Below are positions 1 through 8,419 of a DNA stretch of 64,000 nt, one piece after another. Each line of letters begins with the position of its first letter. The stretch's first letter is position 1. The position numbers were made by a program, and so were the translations under genes. Origin of the DNA: Demequina salsinemoris. GTDB taxonomy: Bacteria > Actinomycetota > Actinomycetes > Actinomycetales > Demequinaceae. Location: contig NZ_BBQZ01000003.1 of assembly GCF_000974805.1 (NCBI RefSeq), positions 62,001 through 126,000 on the forward strand, in the 5' to 3' direction. Under the pieces are notes generated by a model that saw nothing but the letters and a program-made list of their open reading frames with translations, was not told the DNA's origin and did no database searches.

Positions 1-671
1 TCGGCAACGGGGGAGGGATCGCGCTGCCCGACGGCTACCTCGCCGGGGTGTGGGAGGCGGTGCGCGCTCGCGGCGGCCTGTGCATCTCCGACGAGGTCCA
101 GGTCAGCTACGGGCGGCTGGGCGACCACTTCTGGGGCTTCGAGCAGCAGGGCGTGGTCCCCGACGTCATCACGGTCGCGAAGGCGATGGGCAACGGGCAT
201 CCTCTGGGCGCAGTCATCACCACGCGGGAGATCGCCGAGGCGTTCGCAGTCGAGGGGTCCTTCTTCTCCTCGGCGGGGGGAAGCCCTGTGAGCTGCGTCG
301 TCGGGACGACGGTGCTCGACGTGCTCGAGGCGGACGGCCTTCAGGAGAACGCCCGTGTGGTCGGCGGTCTTCTCGCGGACGGGCTCAGGTCGCTTGCCGG
401 CGCGCACCCGACGCTCGGCGCGATCCACGGGATGGGGCTCTACCTGGGCGTCGAGGTGATCGCGGGCGGGCCGGACGATCCCGATCCGACGGCCGCACGA
501 GAGATCTGCGAGGCGCTGCTCGACGAGGGCGTGATCGTGCAGCCCACGGGCGACCACAAGAACGTCCTGAAGATCAAGCCGCCGATGACGATCGACGCGC
601 CCGCGGTGGAGCGGTTCCTCACCGCGCTCGACCGCGTGCTCACGTGGCGGGAGTCGCGCGCGCAGCTCTGA
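1..671 (+). CDS. Class III aminotransferase (PLP-dependent), C-terminal part
   Basis: Reading frame open from the window edge (frame of base 3), so the N-terminal part lies outside. The visible 222 residues carry the class III aminotransferase landmarks: DEVQVSYGR, whose Asp contacts the PLP pyridine, then ITVAKAMGNGHPLGA with the Schiff-base lysine, then the small domain ending in a family-typical C-terminus. Closest in style to the AGXT2/ethanolamine-phosphate lyase-like branch that can be fused to an aminoglycoside-phosphotransferase domain; the fusion cannot be checked because the 5' part is missing. Substrate unknown. The next gene is convergent, 24 bp away. Confidence 0.85.
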   Translation, partial: GNGGGIALPDGYLAGVWEAVRARGGLCISDEVQVSYGRLGDHFWGFEQQGVVPDVITVAKAMGNGHPLGAVITTREIAEAFAVEGSFFSSAGGSPVSCVVGTTVLDVLEADGLQENARVVGGLLADGLRSLAGAHPTLGAIHGMGLYLGVEVIAGGPDDPDPTAAREICEALLDEGVIVQPTGDHKNVLKIKPPMTIDAPAVERFLTALDRVLTWRESRAQL

Positions 672-695
672 TCCCCGGCCGCCGCGCGGTGTCGT

Positions 696-1865
696 CTACT
701 CGCAGACGATCCCGTCCCCGTCGCCGTCCCGGTACCAGTCGTACTCGGGGTCGACGCCCTCGTAATACGGGCCGTACCCGGCCGGCAGGTCCTTGCAGTA
801 GGGGTAGCGCTCGTCCACCGCATCGTCCGAGGTCTCGGCAGGGGCCATCGTCTTCTCGGCGACGGTCTCCTCGACGGGCTCGCTCTGCCCGCCGAGGTTC
901 GTCGCGACGACGGGCTGGTCGCCGGGCCCCGGCAGCGGGTAGTCGGGGCAGGACTCGAGCACGTCGAGCATCGCGTCCTGCTCGGCCTGCGTCACCCACA
1001 CCCCGTACTTCGCCTTCACCGCGATCTGGCGGGCGACGTACTCGCAGCGATACGACTTGTTCGACGGCAGCCAGGTCGCGGCGTCGGCGTCGCCCTTCTG
1101 CCGGTTCGCGGCGGCCTCGACGGGCTCCAGGTTGAGCGGGTCGTTCGCGAACGCGACGCGCTTGGCGAACTTCCACTTCTGCGCGCCCTTCTGCCAGGCG
1201 TCGGACAGTGCGACCATGTGGTCGATGTCGACCTCGCTCGCACCGCCGTACTCGAACACGATCGCGGTGCCCGTGTACGGGTCGTCGAGCGTGCCCGACA
1301 GCACCTTGCACGAGCCCGACATCTCCTTGTCCGTCAGCCGCAGCCGCAGCATGTCGTTCCTGGTGTCGCAGCCGTTGGAGTCCACGTCGATCCACCCGGA
1401 CCCGAACTGGTCGCGCGAGTACCCGGTCTTCGCCGCGCGGCCCTTCACCGTGAGCTCGAGGGCGGCGTCCTGCGCGGTGCCGAACTCAGGCTCCTCCGTC
1501 TCGACCGCCGCGGCGGTCGAGGGCTCGGGCGAGGAGGACGGCGTGGACGATGCGCTCGCAGCGGCGGTCGGCTCCTCGCCGAGCGTCTCGCTCGGGCTGG
1601 GCGACGCCGACGCGGTGGCCGACGCGGTGACCGACACGGACGGCGACGCCGACCCGTCGGCGACCGTCGCATCGTCCTGGTCCCCGGGGAGGTTGCTCGC
1701 GAGGAGGACGAGCGCCGCGGTGACGCCCGCGACGATCAGCTTGGTGATGGGGGAGACGCCCTTGCGGAGGAGCAGCAGGACGACGCCGGGGATGACGCAC
1801 ATGAGGAAGCCGAGGATGATCATCGGCCAGCTCAGCCACCAGGGGTTCGCGGATCCGGCGGCCAT
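696..1865 (-). CDS. Secreted or membrane-tethered DUF1524 HNH endonuclease with Excalibur domain
   Basis: 389 aa. Residues about 8-60 form two membrane-spanning stretches, followed by a Ser/Thr/Ala/Pro-rich linker (to about 125). The central domain has the DUF1524/GmrSD-C HNH signature: DIDHMVALSDAW and, further on, NRQKGDADAATWLP (metal-binding His, Asn and Lys). The C-terminus holds an Excalibur calcium-binding motif, YRDGDGDGIVCE, preceded by a Cys in YPYCKDL. This fits an extracellular nuclease displayed on the membrane, common in Actinomycetota; role in nutrient scavenging or competition is inference. Stands alone, convergent with the aminotransferase. Contains three copies of the dispersed GGACGATGC motif. 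Confidence 0.8.
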   Translation of the reverse strand: MAAGSANPWWLSWPMIILGFLMCVIPGVVLLLLRKGVSPITKLIVAGVTAALVLLASNLPGDQDDATVADGSASPSVSVTASATASASPSPSETLGEEPTAAASASSTPSSSPEPSTAAAVETEEPEFGTAQDAALELTVKGRAAKTGYSRDQFGSGWIDVDSNGCDTRNDMLRLRLTDKEMSGSCKVLSGTLDDPYTGTAIVFEYGGASEVDIDHMVALSDAWQKGAQKWKFAKRVAFANDPLNLEPVEAAANRQKGDADAATWLPSNKSYRCEYVARQIAVKAKYGVWVTQAEQDAMLDVLESCPDYPLPGPGDQPVVATNLGGQSEPVEETVAEKTMAPAETSDDAVDERYPYCKDLPAGYGPYYEGVDPEYDWYRDGDGDGIVCE

Positions 1866-1967
1866 CAGGCTTTCCTGGTCGTGGGCGCGGGCGCACCTGC
1901 ATCGTTGCTCATGCTCATCCCCTCAGCGGTCTCAGCGGCGGGAATGATTGTAGGCGGGGAAAGAGGA

Positions 1968-1997
1968 AAGCCTCGACGCCTTGCGGCGCCGAGGCTT
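1968..1997 (-). terminator. Terminator of the tRNA-Gly gene
   Basis: Inverted repeat AAGCCTCG(a)CGCC / GGCG(c)CGAGGCTT with a 4-nt loop just beyond the 3' end of tRNA-Gly; on the minus strand it is followed by a T/C-rich stretch. Confidence 0.7.
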
Positions 1998-2011
1998 GAT
2001 TCCTCCATGCG

Positions 2012-2082
2012 AGCGGGTGACGGGAATCGAACCCGCACCATCAGTTTGGAAGACTGAGGCTCTACCATTGAGCTACACCCGC
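2012..2082 (-). tRNA. tRNA-Gly (anticodon TCC)
   Basis: 71 nt on the minus strand folding as a cloverleaf: acceptor GCGGGTG with CACCCGC, D arm GCTC/GAGC, anticodon stem TCAGT/ACTGA around loop CTTCCAA, T arm CGGGT-TCGATTC-CCG. The discriminator base is T, as is usual for glycine tRNAs. No CCA encoded. Confidence 0.95.
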
Positions 2083-2181
2083 ACTGCCTTGACCTGGCCG
2101 TCGCATGTCCGACCGCGACCTCGGCGCGTACTAGAGTAGCGGAGCCTGGCGGGTGCTGGGTAATCCCGCGCGCAGCGCGGA

Positions 2182-2255
2182 CGGGGTGTGGCGCAGCTTG
2201 GTAGCGCATCTGCTTTGGGAGCAGAGGGCCGCAGGTTCAAATCCTGTCACCCCGA
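2182..2255 (+). tRNA. tRNA-Pro (anticodon TGG)
   Basis: 74-nt cloverleaf: acceptor CGGGGTG/CACCCCG, D arm GCGC, anticodon stem TCTGC/GCAGA around loop TTTGGGA (anticodon TGG), T loop TTCAAAT, discriminator A. No CCA encoded. Divergent from tRNA-Gly 100 bp away. Confidence 0.95.
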
Positions 2256-2361
2256 CTCTGGGGCCCCGGGCGCGCCAGTGGGCCATGAGTGTCGGGATCT
2301 GGACGTCCGGCGGCACCGATGGGCTACCAGGGCGCGTGGCCAGGGCGATGCTGTGCTCGGC

Positions 2362-2943
2362 TCAGCGCCCGGGCACAGGTCCCGTGTGAACCGCGCTCAC
2401 GAGCGCGTCCGCAGTGGACGACGGATCGGCGCCCGCCTGGATCGCCTTCGCCGCCGCGCCGAGCATGCCGCCGATGAGCGTCATCGCGATCTCGGGATCG
2501 GCGGCGCCGCCGTCGCGCACGGCCGTCGCGAGGGGCTCCATCTGCTCGCGATGAAGGGCGTCGATGCGCTCAAGGGTCTCGGGAGGCAGCGTGGCGGGGT
2601 CGATCGCGTCGAACATGCGATGCGACGAGCCCGAGGCGAGATCGAGGCTCGCGCGGAGGTAGGCGTCGAGCCTGTCCGAAGGCGAGTCGGCCCGGCCGAT
2701 CGCCGCGAGGATCTCCGCGTTGGCGCGCTCGAAGGCGTCCTCGATGATCGCGGCGACGAGCGATGCGGTGGAAGGAAAGTACTGGTAGACGCTGGATCGG
2801 GCGATCCCTGCCGCCTTCCCCACCGCGCCCGGGGTGACCGCGTCGGGGCCCTCGGATGCCAGGAGCGAACGCCCGGCTTCGAGCAGGGCGGCGCGGCGCA
2901 GGGCGTGGTGCTCGGCGACCGTGGCGGCCTCGATCCGTGGCAC
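2362..2943 (-). CDS. TetR/AcrR-family repressor, probably of the adjacent efflux gene
   Basis: 193 aa. An N-terminal TetR helix-turn-helix (ending GIARSSVYQYFPSTASLV, about residues 45-62) precedes an all-helical ligand domain. It is divergent from the MFS exporter at 2998 with a 54-bp gap that holds an inverted repeat and a direct repeat (see 2971-3013), the standard layout for a repressor that controls an efflux pump and itself. The ligand is not predictable. Confidence 0.88.
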   Translation of the reverse strand: MPRIEAATVAEHHALRRAALLEAGRSLLASEGPDAVTPGAVGKAAGIARSSVYQYFPSTASLVAAIIEDAFERANAEILAAIGRADSPSDRLDAYLRASLDLASGSSHRMFDAIDPATLPPETLERIDALHREQMEPLATAVRDGGAADPEIAMTLIGGMLGAAAKAIQAGADPSSTADALVSAVHTGPVPGR

Positions 2944-2970
2944 GGCGGCCTCCCCTCTCGCATTGCTTGC

Positions 2971-3013
2971 CGACAGACGTGTCGATAAGATGCCGACATG
3001 ACTGTCGATAAGG
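2971..3013. promoter_or_regulatory. Putative TetR operator between regulator and exporter
   Basis: Inverted repeat CGACA-gacg-TGTCG at 2971-2984, and a 10-bp direct repeat TGTCGATAAG at 2980-2989 and 3004-3013 that runs into the exporter coding sequence. No clear Shine-Dalgarno lies before the exporter ATG at 2998, so its transcript may be leaderless and the operator would sit over the start. Confidence 0.55.
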
Positions 3014-4617
3014 ATATCGCGGAGTCCCCGAACCCCGCCGGGTCTCGTCGTTGGTGGGCCCTCGCCGCCGTCGCGCTGGGCGTCTCGCTCATCATCATGG
3101 ACGCCACGGTCGTCAACGTGGCGCTGCCGGTCGTCATCGAGGACATCGGCCTCACCGCGACCCAGGCCGAGTGGATGAACGCGGTCTACTCGCTCATGCT
3201 CGCCGCGCTCCTGCTCACCACCGGACGCGCGGGGGACCTCTGGGGTCGGCGCCGTCTGCTGCTGGTCGGCATGGGCGTCTTCATCGTCGCCAGCGTGGCC
3301 GCCGGCTCAGTGGACAGCGGCGGCGCGCTGATCGCCGCGCGCCTGGTCCAGGGCGTCGGCGCGGCGATGATCCTGCCCGCGACGCTGTCGACGGTCAACG
3401 CGATCTTCTCCGGCCGCGAGCGGGCGATCGCCTTCGCCGTCTGGGGCTCGACCATCGGCGGCATGGCCGCTGTCGGCCCGCTCGTCGGCGGGTGGCTGAC
3501 CACGGACGTGACGTGGCGCTGGGCGTTCTGGCTCAACGTGCCCGTCGGCATCGCCGTCCTCGCGCTCGTGATCTGGGCCGTGCCGGAGACCCGCGACCCC
3601 GGCGAGCATCGCTCCATCGACGTGCGCGGCGCAGCGCTGTCGACGCTCGGCATGGGGGCGATCGTCTTCGCGCTGATCGAGGGCGGCCAGTACGGCTGGT
3701 GGCTTCAGGACTCGGGCACCATCTCGCCAGTTCCGATCGCGATGGCCGCGGGGCTCTCCCTCATGGCACTGTTCGTCGTCGACCAGCTCCGACGTCAGCG
3801 CGCCGGCCGACCCGTCCTCGTCGACCTCACCCTGCTGCGGCTGAGGTCCTTCCGCTACGGCTCGATCGCCGCGCTCGTGGTCGCGCTCGGCGAGTTCGGC
3901 CTGCTCTTCACGCTGCCGCTGCTGCTTCAGAACGCGCTCGGCTACTCCGCGCTCGGAACGGGATGGCTCGTGCTGTTCCTCGCGATCGGCACGTTCCTCA
4001 TCTCGGGTGCGACGCCGCAGCTCACCGCGCGGCTCGGCGCCCGCGCCGTGGTCCGCATCGGCCTCGCGTGCGAGGCGATCGCCGTCGGCGGGCTCGCGCT
4101 GACACTGTCCGCGGACATCGGCGGCGTGGCCATCGCCTCCTGGCTGTTCCTCTACGGCGCGGGCGTCGGCATGGCGACCGCACAGCTCACGAACGTCATC
4201 CTCACCGACGTGCCCGTCGCGGAGTCGGGCCAGGCCTCGGGGCTGCAGAGCACCTTCCGTCAGCTCGGCTCGGCGCTCGGCGTCGCGATCCTCGGCACGC
4301 TGCTCGTCGTGAGCCTCGGGACGTCCACGGACACCCACCTGGCGGATGCCGGCGTCCCGGACGATGCGCGGCCCGCGATCGTCGAGTCGGTCCGCCACTC
4401 CGCTGGTGCCGTCATCCCGTCCCTCCAGGCCGACGCGTCCACCGAGGCCGCGGGTGATGCCGCCGCGGACGGCATGATCACGGCCTCGCGGATCACGACG
4501 GGGGTCGCCTCGGCCATCATCCTGATCGGGCTCGCCGCGACGCTCGCCCTGCCCGCGCCCCGCAGGCGCGAGGACGACGAGCAGGACGAGTCCGACGTCG
4601 AGGTGGACGCCGCCTAG
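2998..4617 (+). CDS. MFS multidrug exporter, DHA2 (14-TM, EmrB/QacA-type)
   Basis: 539 aa, length and hydrophobic pattern of the 14-helix DHA2 drug:H+ antiporters. Recognisable motifs are DATVVNVALPVV in TM1, GRAGDLWGRRRLL (motif A) and GGWLTTDVTWRWAFWLNVPVG (motif C plus the TM6 signature of the family). The C-terminus is acidic and cytoplasmic. Divergently paired with a TetR gene, which suggests induction by its substrate. Its stop overlaps the stop of the convergent phospholipase gene in a shared CTAG, with no room for a separate terminator. Confidence 0.9.
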   Translation: MTVDKDIAESPNPAGSRRWWALAAVALGVSLIIMDATVVNVALPVVIEDIGLTATQAEWMNAVYSLMLAALLLTTGRAGDLWGRRRLLLVGMGVFIVASVAAGSVDSGGALIAARLVQGVGAAMILPATLSTVNAIFSGRERAIAFAVWGSTIGGMAAVGPLVGGWLTTDVTWRWAFWLNVPVGIAVLALVIWAVPETRDPGEHRSIDVRGAALSTLGMGAIVFALIEGGQYGWWLQDSGTISPVPIAMAAGLSLMALFVVDQLRRQRAGRPVLVDLTLLRLRSFRYGSIAALVVALGEFGLLFTLPLLLQNALGYSALGTGWLVLFLAIGTFLISGATPQLTARLGARAVVRIGLACEAIAVGGLALTLSADIGGVAIASWLFLYGAGVGMATAQLTNVILTDVPVAESGQASGLQSTFRQLGSALGVAILGTLLVVSLGTSTDTHLADAGVPDDARPAIVESVRHSAGAVIPSLQADASTEAAGDAAADGMITASRITTGVASAIILIGLAATLALPAPRRREDDEQDESDVEVDAA

Positions 4618-5417
4618 CTGTAGAAGGGCGCTCCGCCGCCGATCCTCACCGCGGTGTAGAAGGTCGATGCGCCGGCGTCGCACGCCACCTGCTCGGCGGG
4701 CGGGACGGTGTCGCAGATCGCGAGCATGTTGCGCTTGAAGTCGGCGTCGATCGCGGCGCGGTCCGCGTCTGTCGGCGAGAGCCGCTCGTTGCCGAGCTTC
4801 AGGTAGCCGTAGTCGTGCAGGACGCACGCGAGGAAGAACGTGTCGCTCAGGTCGTCAAGGGCCGGGAGCAGCCCATCGATCTCGGCCGGGACGCTGCATC
4901 CGTCCGACGCGGCGATCATCGCGGGGGTCGGGGCGAGGTCCATCGCGTCGTACACCGCGGCGATGTCGGCGGCGTCGCTCGGATCCGCGATGGGCTCCGG
5001 GAGCGTCACGAGCCCGGACGACTTGATGCGCCAGCCGCTGATCAGCGTCACGGTGACGCCGCGGATCGCGGTGCCGTAGCCCGCCTCGACCCGAACGGGC
5101 CCCGACGCGTCGTCACATCGGACGGTCTTCGTCTGGTTCGCTCCGGAGACCACCGACAGCGTCACCCGGACCGTGCACCGGTCGGCCGCGGACAGATCCA
5201 GGACCACCTCGGCGCCCCATCCATCGCGCGTGGCGGTGTACGCCACCGTGTCGTGGTTCGCGGAGACAACCCCAGACTTCGACTCAGCCGCGGGTGCGGC
5301 CGCGGAGGCGGACGGCGCCGCCGCCACGGCTGCGGCGAGAGCGAGCAGCAGGGTCAGGGCGAGCGCCACGAGCGGTCGGCGCGCGGGCAGGGACGATGCG
5401 GGGGCTGGCTGGGACAT
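4614..5417 (-). CDS. Secreted prokaryotic phospholipase A2
   Basis: 267 aa from the ATG at 5417, chosen because AAGGAGA precedes it at good spacing and a typical Sec signal peptide follows (RR, hydrophobic Leu/Ala stretch, Ala-Ser-Ala cleavage region near residue 43). The C-terminal half has the bacterial PLA2 fold signature: DTFFLACVLHDYGYLKLG with the catalytic His-Asp, then NERLSP, then FKRNMLAIC; paired cysteines fit disulfides. The N-terminal half (about 50-150) looks like a beta-sandwich and is not recognised. Predicted to hydrolyse the sn-2 ester of phospholipids outside the cell. Confidence 0.82.
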   Translation of the reverse strand: MSQPAPASSLPARRPLVALALTLLLALAAAVAAAPSASAAAPAAESKSGVVSANHDTVAYTATRDGWGAEVVLDLSAADRCTVRVTLSVVSGANQTKTVRCDDASGPVRVEAGYGTAIRGVTVTLISGWRIKSSGLVTLPEPIADPSDAADIAAVYDAMDLAPTPAMIAASDGCSVPAEIDGLLPALDDLSDTFFLACVLHDYGYLKLGNERLSPTDADRAAIDADFKRNMLAICDTVPPAEQVACDAGASTFYTAVRIGGGAPFYS

Positions 5418-5520
5418 CGTTGTCTCCTTGGGAAAGGGGCGACCGGGGATGCGCCCTCCCGTGCAATGTATGTCCGGCCTGCTCATCCCGCACGACAGTG
5501 GCACAAGGTGTCCCGAGCGC

Positions 5521-5556
5521 GACGATGCCCGGGCCTGACCCGGCCCGGGCATCGTC
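5521..5556. terminator. Strong hairpin terminator built on the GGACGATGC motif
   Basis: Perfect 15-bp stem, GACGATGCCCGGGCC (5521-5535) and its complement (5542-5556), with a 6-nt loop. It lies just past the stop of the minus-strand aldo/keto reductase gene. The outer half of each arm is the dispersed GACGATGC word. Confidence 0.75.
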
Positions 5557-5607
5557 CATGTGCGCGCATCGCCCCGCTGGCGCATCGTCTCCGCGAGGCG
5601 GCCAGGG

Positions 5608-6540
5608 TCAGGGGACCGTGTGCCCCGCCGCCCGGAACATCTCGTACCACTCGGCGCGCGACAGGTGGATGTCGGCCCCCTTCGCGGCGGCCTCGACGCG
5701 GGCGGGAGTGGTCGTGCCGAGCACGACCTGCATCTGCGCGGGGTGACGGGTGATCCAGGCGGTGGCGATCGCCTCGACCGGCACCTCGTACTTCCACGCG
5801 AGCTTGTCGATCACGGCGTTGAGCTCGGCGTACTTCTCGTTGCCGAGGAACGGGCCGTCGAAGAATCGCGCTTGGAAAGGCGACCACGCCTGGATGGTGA
5901 TGTCGTTGAGGCGGCAGTAGTCGACGATGCCGTTGTCGCGGTCGATCGACTGGTCCAGGTCGAGCATGTTGGACGCGATCGCGCTCGCGATCACCGGGGA
6001 GTGCGTGACCGACAGCTGGATCTGGTTCGCGACGAGCGGCTGCTTCACCGAGCGCTTGAGCAGCTCGATCTGATTGGGCGTGTGATTCGAGACGCCGAAG
6101 TTCTTGACCTTGCCCGCGTGGTGCAGCTCGTCGAACGCGCGCGCGACCTCGTCGGGCTCCATGAGCGCGTCAGGGCGGTGCAGCAGCAGGATGTCGAGGT
6201 AGTCGGTGCCGAGCGCCTCGAGCGACGCGTTGACGGACTCGATGATGTGCTCGTACGAGAAGTCGAAGTACGGTCCAGGCTGGCGGATGCCGCACTTGGA
6301 CTGGATCGTGACGGCCTCGCGCTCCGAGGGGGTGAGCTGGAGGGCCTCCGCGAAGCGGCGCTCGCACCCGTGATACGGCGGGCCGTACAGGTCGGCGTGA
6401 TCGAAGAAGTCGATGCCGGCATCCCTGGCCGCGCTCACGAGCGCTCTGATCTCGTCGTCCGTCTTCTCCACGATGCGCATGAGGCCGAGGACGACCGCGG
6501 GGGCGGTGATCTCGGTGCCGGGCATGGTGAACGTCTTCAT
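5608..6540 (-). CDS. Aldo/keto reductase (YdhF-like)
   Basis: 310 aa, full length for the superfamily. The catalytic tetrad is visible: Asp and Tyr in FFDHADLYG, Lys in IQSKCGIRQPG, His in ILLLHRPDALMEPDEV; GVSNHTPNQIELL is the conserved strand-helix after it. An NAD(P)H-dependent carbonyl reductase acting in the cytosol; substrate unknown. Start ATG is preceded by GGAAGGA. A TAGATT -10 candidate lies at 6593-6598. Monocistronic: a hairpin follows it and a repeat region lies upstream. Confidence 0.9.
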   Translation of the reverse strand: MKTFTMPGTEITAPAVVLGLMRIVEKTDDEIRALVSAARDAGIDFFDHADLYGPPYHGCERRFAEALQLTPSEREAVTIQSKCGIRQPGPYFDFSYEHIIESVNASLEALGTDYLDILLLHRPDALMEPDEVARAFDELHHAGKVKNFGVSNHTPNQIELLKRSVKQPLVANQIQLSVTHSPVIASAIASNMLDLDQSIDRDNGIVDYCRLNDITIQAWSPFQARFFDGPFLGNEKYAELNAVIDKLAWKYEVPVEAIATAWITRHPAQMQVVLGTTTPARVEAAAKGADIHLSRAEWYEMFRAAGHTVP

Positions 6541-6650
6541 CGTCGATCCTTCCAGGTCTCACGCCGCGGCGGCGTCGCCGGGCACGCTCTCCAATCTAGG
6601 CCCATCCGGCCGCTGAGGGTCTTCCGCGAGTGCCGCTCGGGCCGCGTCGC

Positions 6651-6740
6651 GGACCGTTTCTGACACACGACGGTGACGCGAGCCGGCGTGTCGCGCGCGA
6701 CACGCCGCAGCTGCCCTGCGCGCTGTGTCAGGAAGTGTCC
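6651..6740. repeat. 90-bp palindromic repeat element, copy A
   Basis: Outer arms GGACCGTTTCTGACACA (6651-6667) and TGTGTCAGGAAGTGTCC (6724-6740) are inverted copies of each other, and the centre (6685-6706) is a perfect 22-bp palindrome. A second copy of identical length is at 41761-41850; by hand the two align without gaps at about 61 of 90 positions, with arms and centre best conserved. Function unknown. Confidence 0.75.
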
Positions 6741-6840
6741 GCGGAGGCGTGCGGAGGCGCGCGGAGGGGCGCGGAGGGGCGCGGAGGCGTGCGGAGGGGC
6801 GCGGAGGGGCGCGGAGGCGTGCGGAGGGGCGCGGAGGCGT
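6741..6840. repeat. Tandem array, ten 10-bp units
   Basis: Ten uninterrupted units of consensus GCGGAGG(C/G)G(C/T), beginning exactly at the end of palindromic element A and ending 5 bp before the stop codon of the anion transporter. No open reading frame fits it (10 bp is out of frame). Together with element A it fills most of the 305-bp gap 6541-6845. Confidence 0.9.
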
Positions 6841-6845
6841 GCGCG

Positions 6846-8258
6846 TCAGACGAGCAGCACGACGAGCGCGCCCGTCGCCGCGAGGCCGACGATCCCGAGC
6901 GGCACCCCGACGCGGACCATGTCCATGGTCGAGACCTTGCCCGTGGAGTACGCGAGCGAGTTCGGGGGAGTGGACACCGGCAGCGCCATCGCGAGCGAGC
7001 ATGCGAACGTCGTCATGATGAGGGCCGGCAGCGCGCCGCCGACCTCCTGGAGCGCGGGCAGTGACGCCCCCATCGCGGCCACGAGCGGCAGCAGGAGCGC
7101 CGCGGTCGCGGTGTTGGAGATCACGGTGCTCATCGCCCACGCGACCAGCCCCACCGCGACGACGACGGCGACGCCCGACATCGCGTGGAACGGCACCATG
7201 TCGACGAGCGCGGCGCTGAGCCCCGTGTCGAACATCGCGTTGCCGAGGACGACGCCGCCGGCCACGAGCCACAGCACCTCCCAGTTGAGCTCCCTGAGGT
7301 CCACCGCGGTCATGACCCCGGTGAGGAGGAGCACTGCGATCGGGAGGATCGCCACGACCGAGGAGGTCACGCCGTGCCAGCCGCTCGTAAGCCACAGCAG
7401 CACCGTGACCGCGAAGGTGGCGTACGTGATGTAGGCCCGGGGCGAGCGCTCCCAGGAGGCGTCGATGCGCAGTGCGACGTGCGTGGTCCCCGACCGGAAC
7501 CGCCACCCGAGCATCGCCCAGGCGACGACCAGCATGAGGATCACAAACGGCACCGCGAACAGCATCCAGCCGCCGAAGGTGATCGGGTCGACTCCTACGC
7601 GGTTGCCGGGTCCCAGGTAGTTGACGGCGAGCGCGTTCGGGGGCGTGCCGATGGGCGTGCCGATGCCGCCGATGTTCGCGCCGACCGGGATGGCCAGGAC
7701 GAGGGCGCGTCGGGCGCGGTCGCCGGCCTCCATGCTCGCGATGACGGGAGCCGCGACGGCGAGCATCATCGCGGCGGTCGCCGTGTTGGACATGAACATG
7801 CTGAACAGCGCCGTGATCGCCATGAGCGCGAGCACGACCATCGGCGTGCGCGTGCCGAAGGGCTTGAGGATGATCCGCGCGAGGTTCTTGTCGAGCTTGT
7901 ACTTCGTGGCCGACGCGGCGAGGAAGAAGCCGCCGAGAAACAAGATGATCACGGGGTCGGCGAAGCCCGCGAGGATGTCGACGTGGCTGAGCGCCTCGCC
8001 GTCGCCGTCGGCGACGGCCCACCAGCGCGGCGTCTCGTCCGAGATGAGCATGAGCTGTGCGGCGATGACCGTGATCGACGTCGCGTAGATCGGGAACGGC
8101 TCGAGCACCCACGCGAGCACCGCGAACACGAAGATCGCGAGGAGACGATGCTGGACCTCGTCGAGGCCCGCGAAGGCCGGGACCGCGAGGATCGCCACCG
8201 GGACGAGGAAGACGACCGCCACACGCCACCACCGCGCCAGCAGGCTTCTCCGTGCCAT
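6846..8258 (-). CDS. DASS/SLC13-family anion (dicarboxylate or sulfate) transporter
   Basis: 470 aa from the ATG at 8258, preceded by GAGGAG. The protein is highly hydrophobic with the two inverted DASS repeats: each carries an SNTATAA motif (SNTATAAMMLA and SNTATAALLLP) followed by a proline-rich NANIGGIGTPIGTPPNALA or PVSTPPNSLAYSTGK segment that binds substrate and sodium. Inner-membrane uptake of a dicarboxylate or related anion; the precise substrate cannot be read. Monocistronic and divergent from the hydrolase gene. Confidence 0.88.
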   Translation of the reverse strand: MARRSLLARWWRVAVVFLVPVAILAVPAFAGLDEVQHRLLAIFVFAVLAWVLEPFPIYATSITVIAAQLMLISDETPRWWAVADGDGEALSHVDILAGFADPVIILFLGGFFLAASATKYKLDKNLARIILKPFGTRTPMVVLALMAITALFSMFMSNTATAAMMLAVAAPVIASMEAGDRARRALVLAIPVGANIGGIGTPIGTPPNALAVNYLGPGNRVGVDPITFGGWMLFAVPFVILMLVVAWAMLGWRFRSGTTHVALRIDASWERSPRAYITYATFAVTVLLWLTSGWHGVTSSVVAILPIAVLLLTGVMTAVDLRELNWEVLWLVAGGVVLGNAMFDTGLSAALVDMVPFHAMSGVAVVVAVGLVAWAMSTVISNTATAALLLPLVAAMGASLPALQEVGGALPALIMTTFACSLAMALPVSTPPNSLAYSTGKVSTMDMVRVGVPLGIVGLAATGALVVLLV

Positions 8259-8379
8259 CGTCGCTCCTCGTTGAGCCCTGCCTCCCCTGGGCACCAGGTC
8301 TATCGGAAGTCCGGGAGCGGCGCACCTTCTGCGCCCTGCGCGTCCCGCGTCGTCCCTGGATCATGTCCCATCCGAGTGA

Positions 8380-8417
8380 GGCTATTGACATTAGCCATAA
8401 GGCTATGGAGCATAGCC
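8380..8417 (+). promoter_or_regulatory. Overlapping palindromic operators before the hydrolase-TetR operon
   Basis: Two perfect overlapping inverted repeats, TAGCC-ATAA-GGCTA (8392-8405) and GGCTAT-GGAGC-ATAGCC (8401-8417), directly downstream of a TTGACA (8385-8390) and 3 bp from the start codon. Likely binding site of the TetR protein encoded second in this operon. Confidence 0.6.
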
Positions 8418-8419
8418 AT

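Noticed and set aside
6741-6840. CRISPR array
   Set aside because: Units are 10 bp, contiguous and without spacers; no cas genes.
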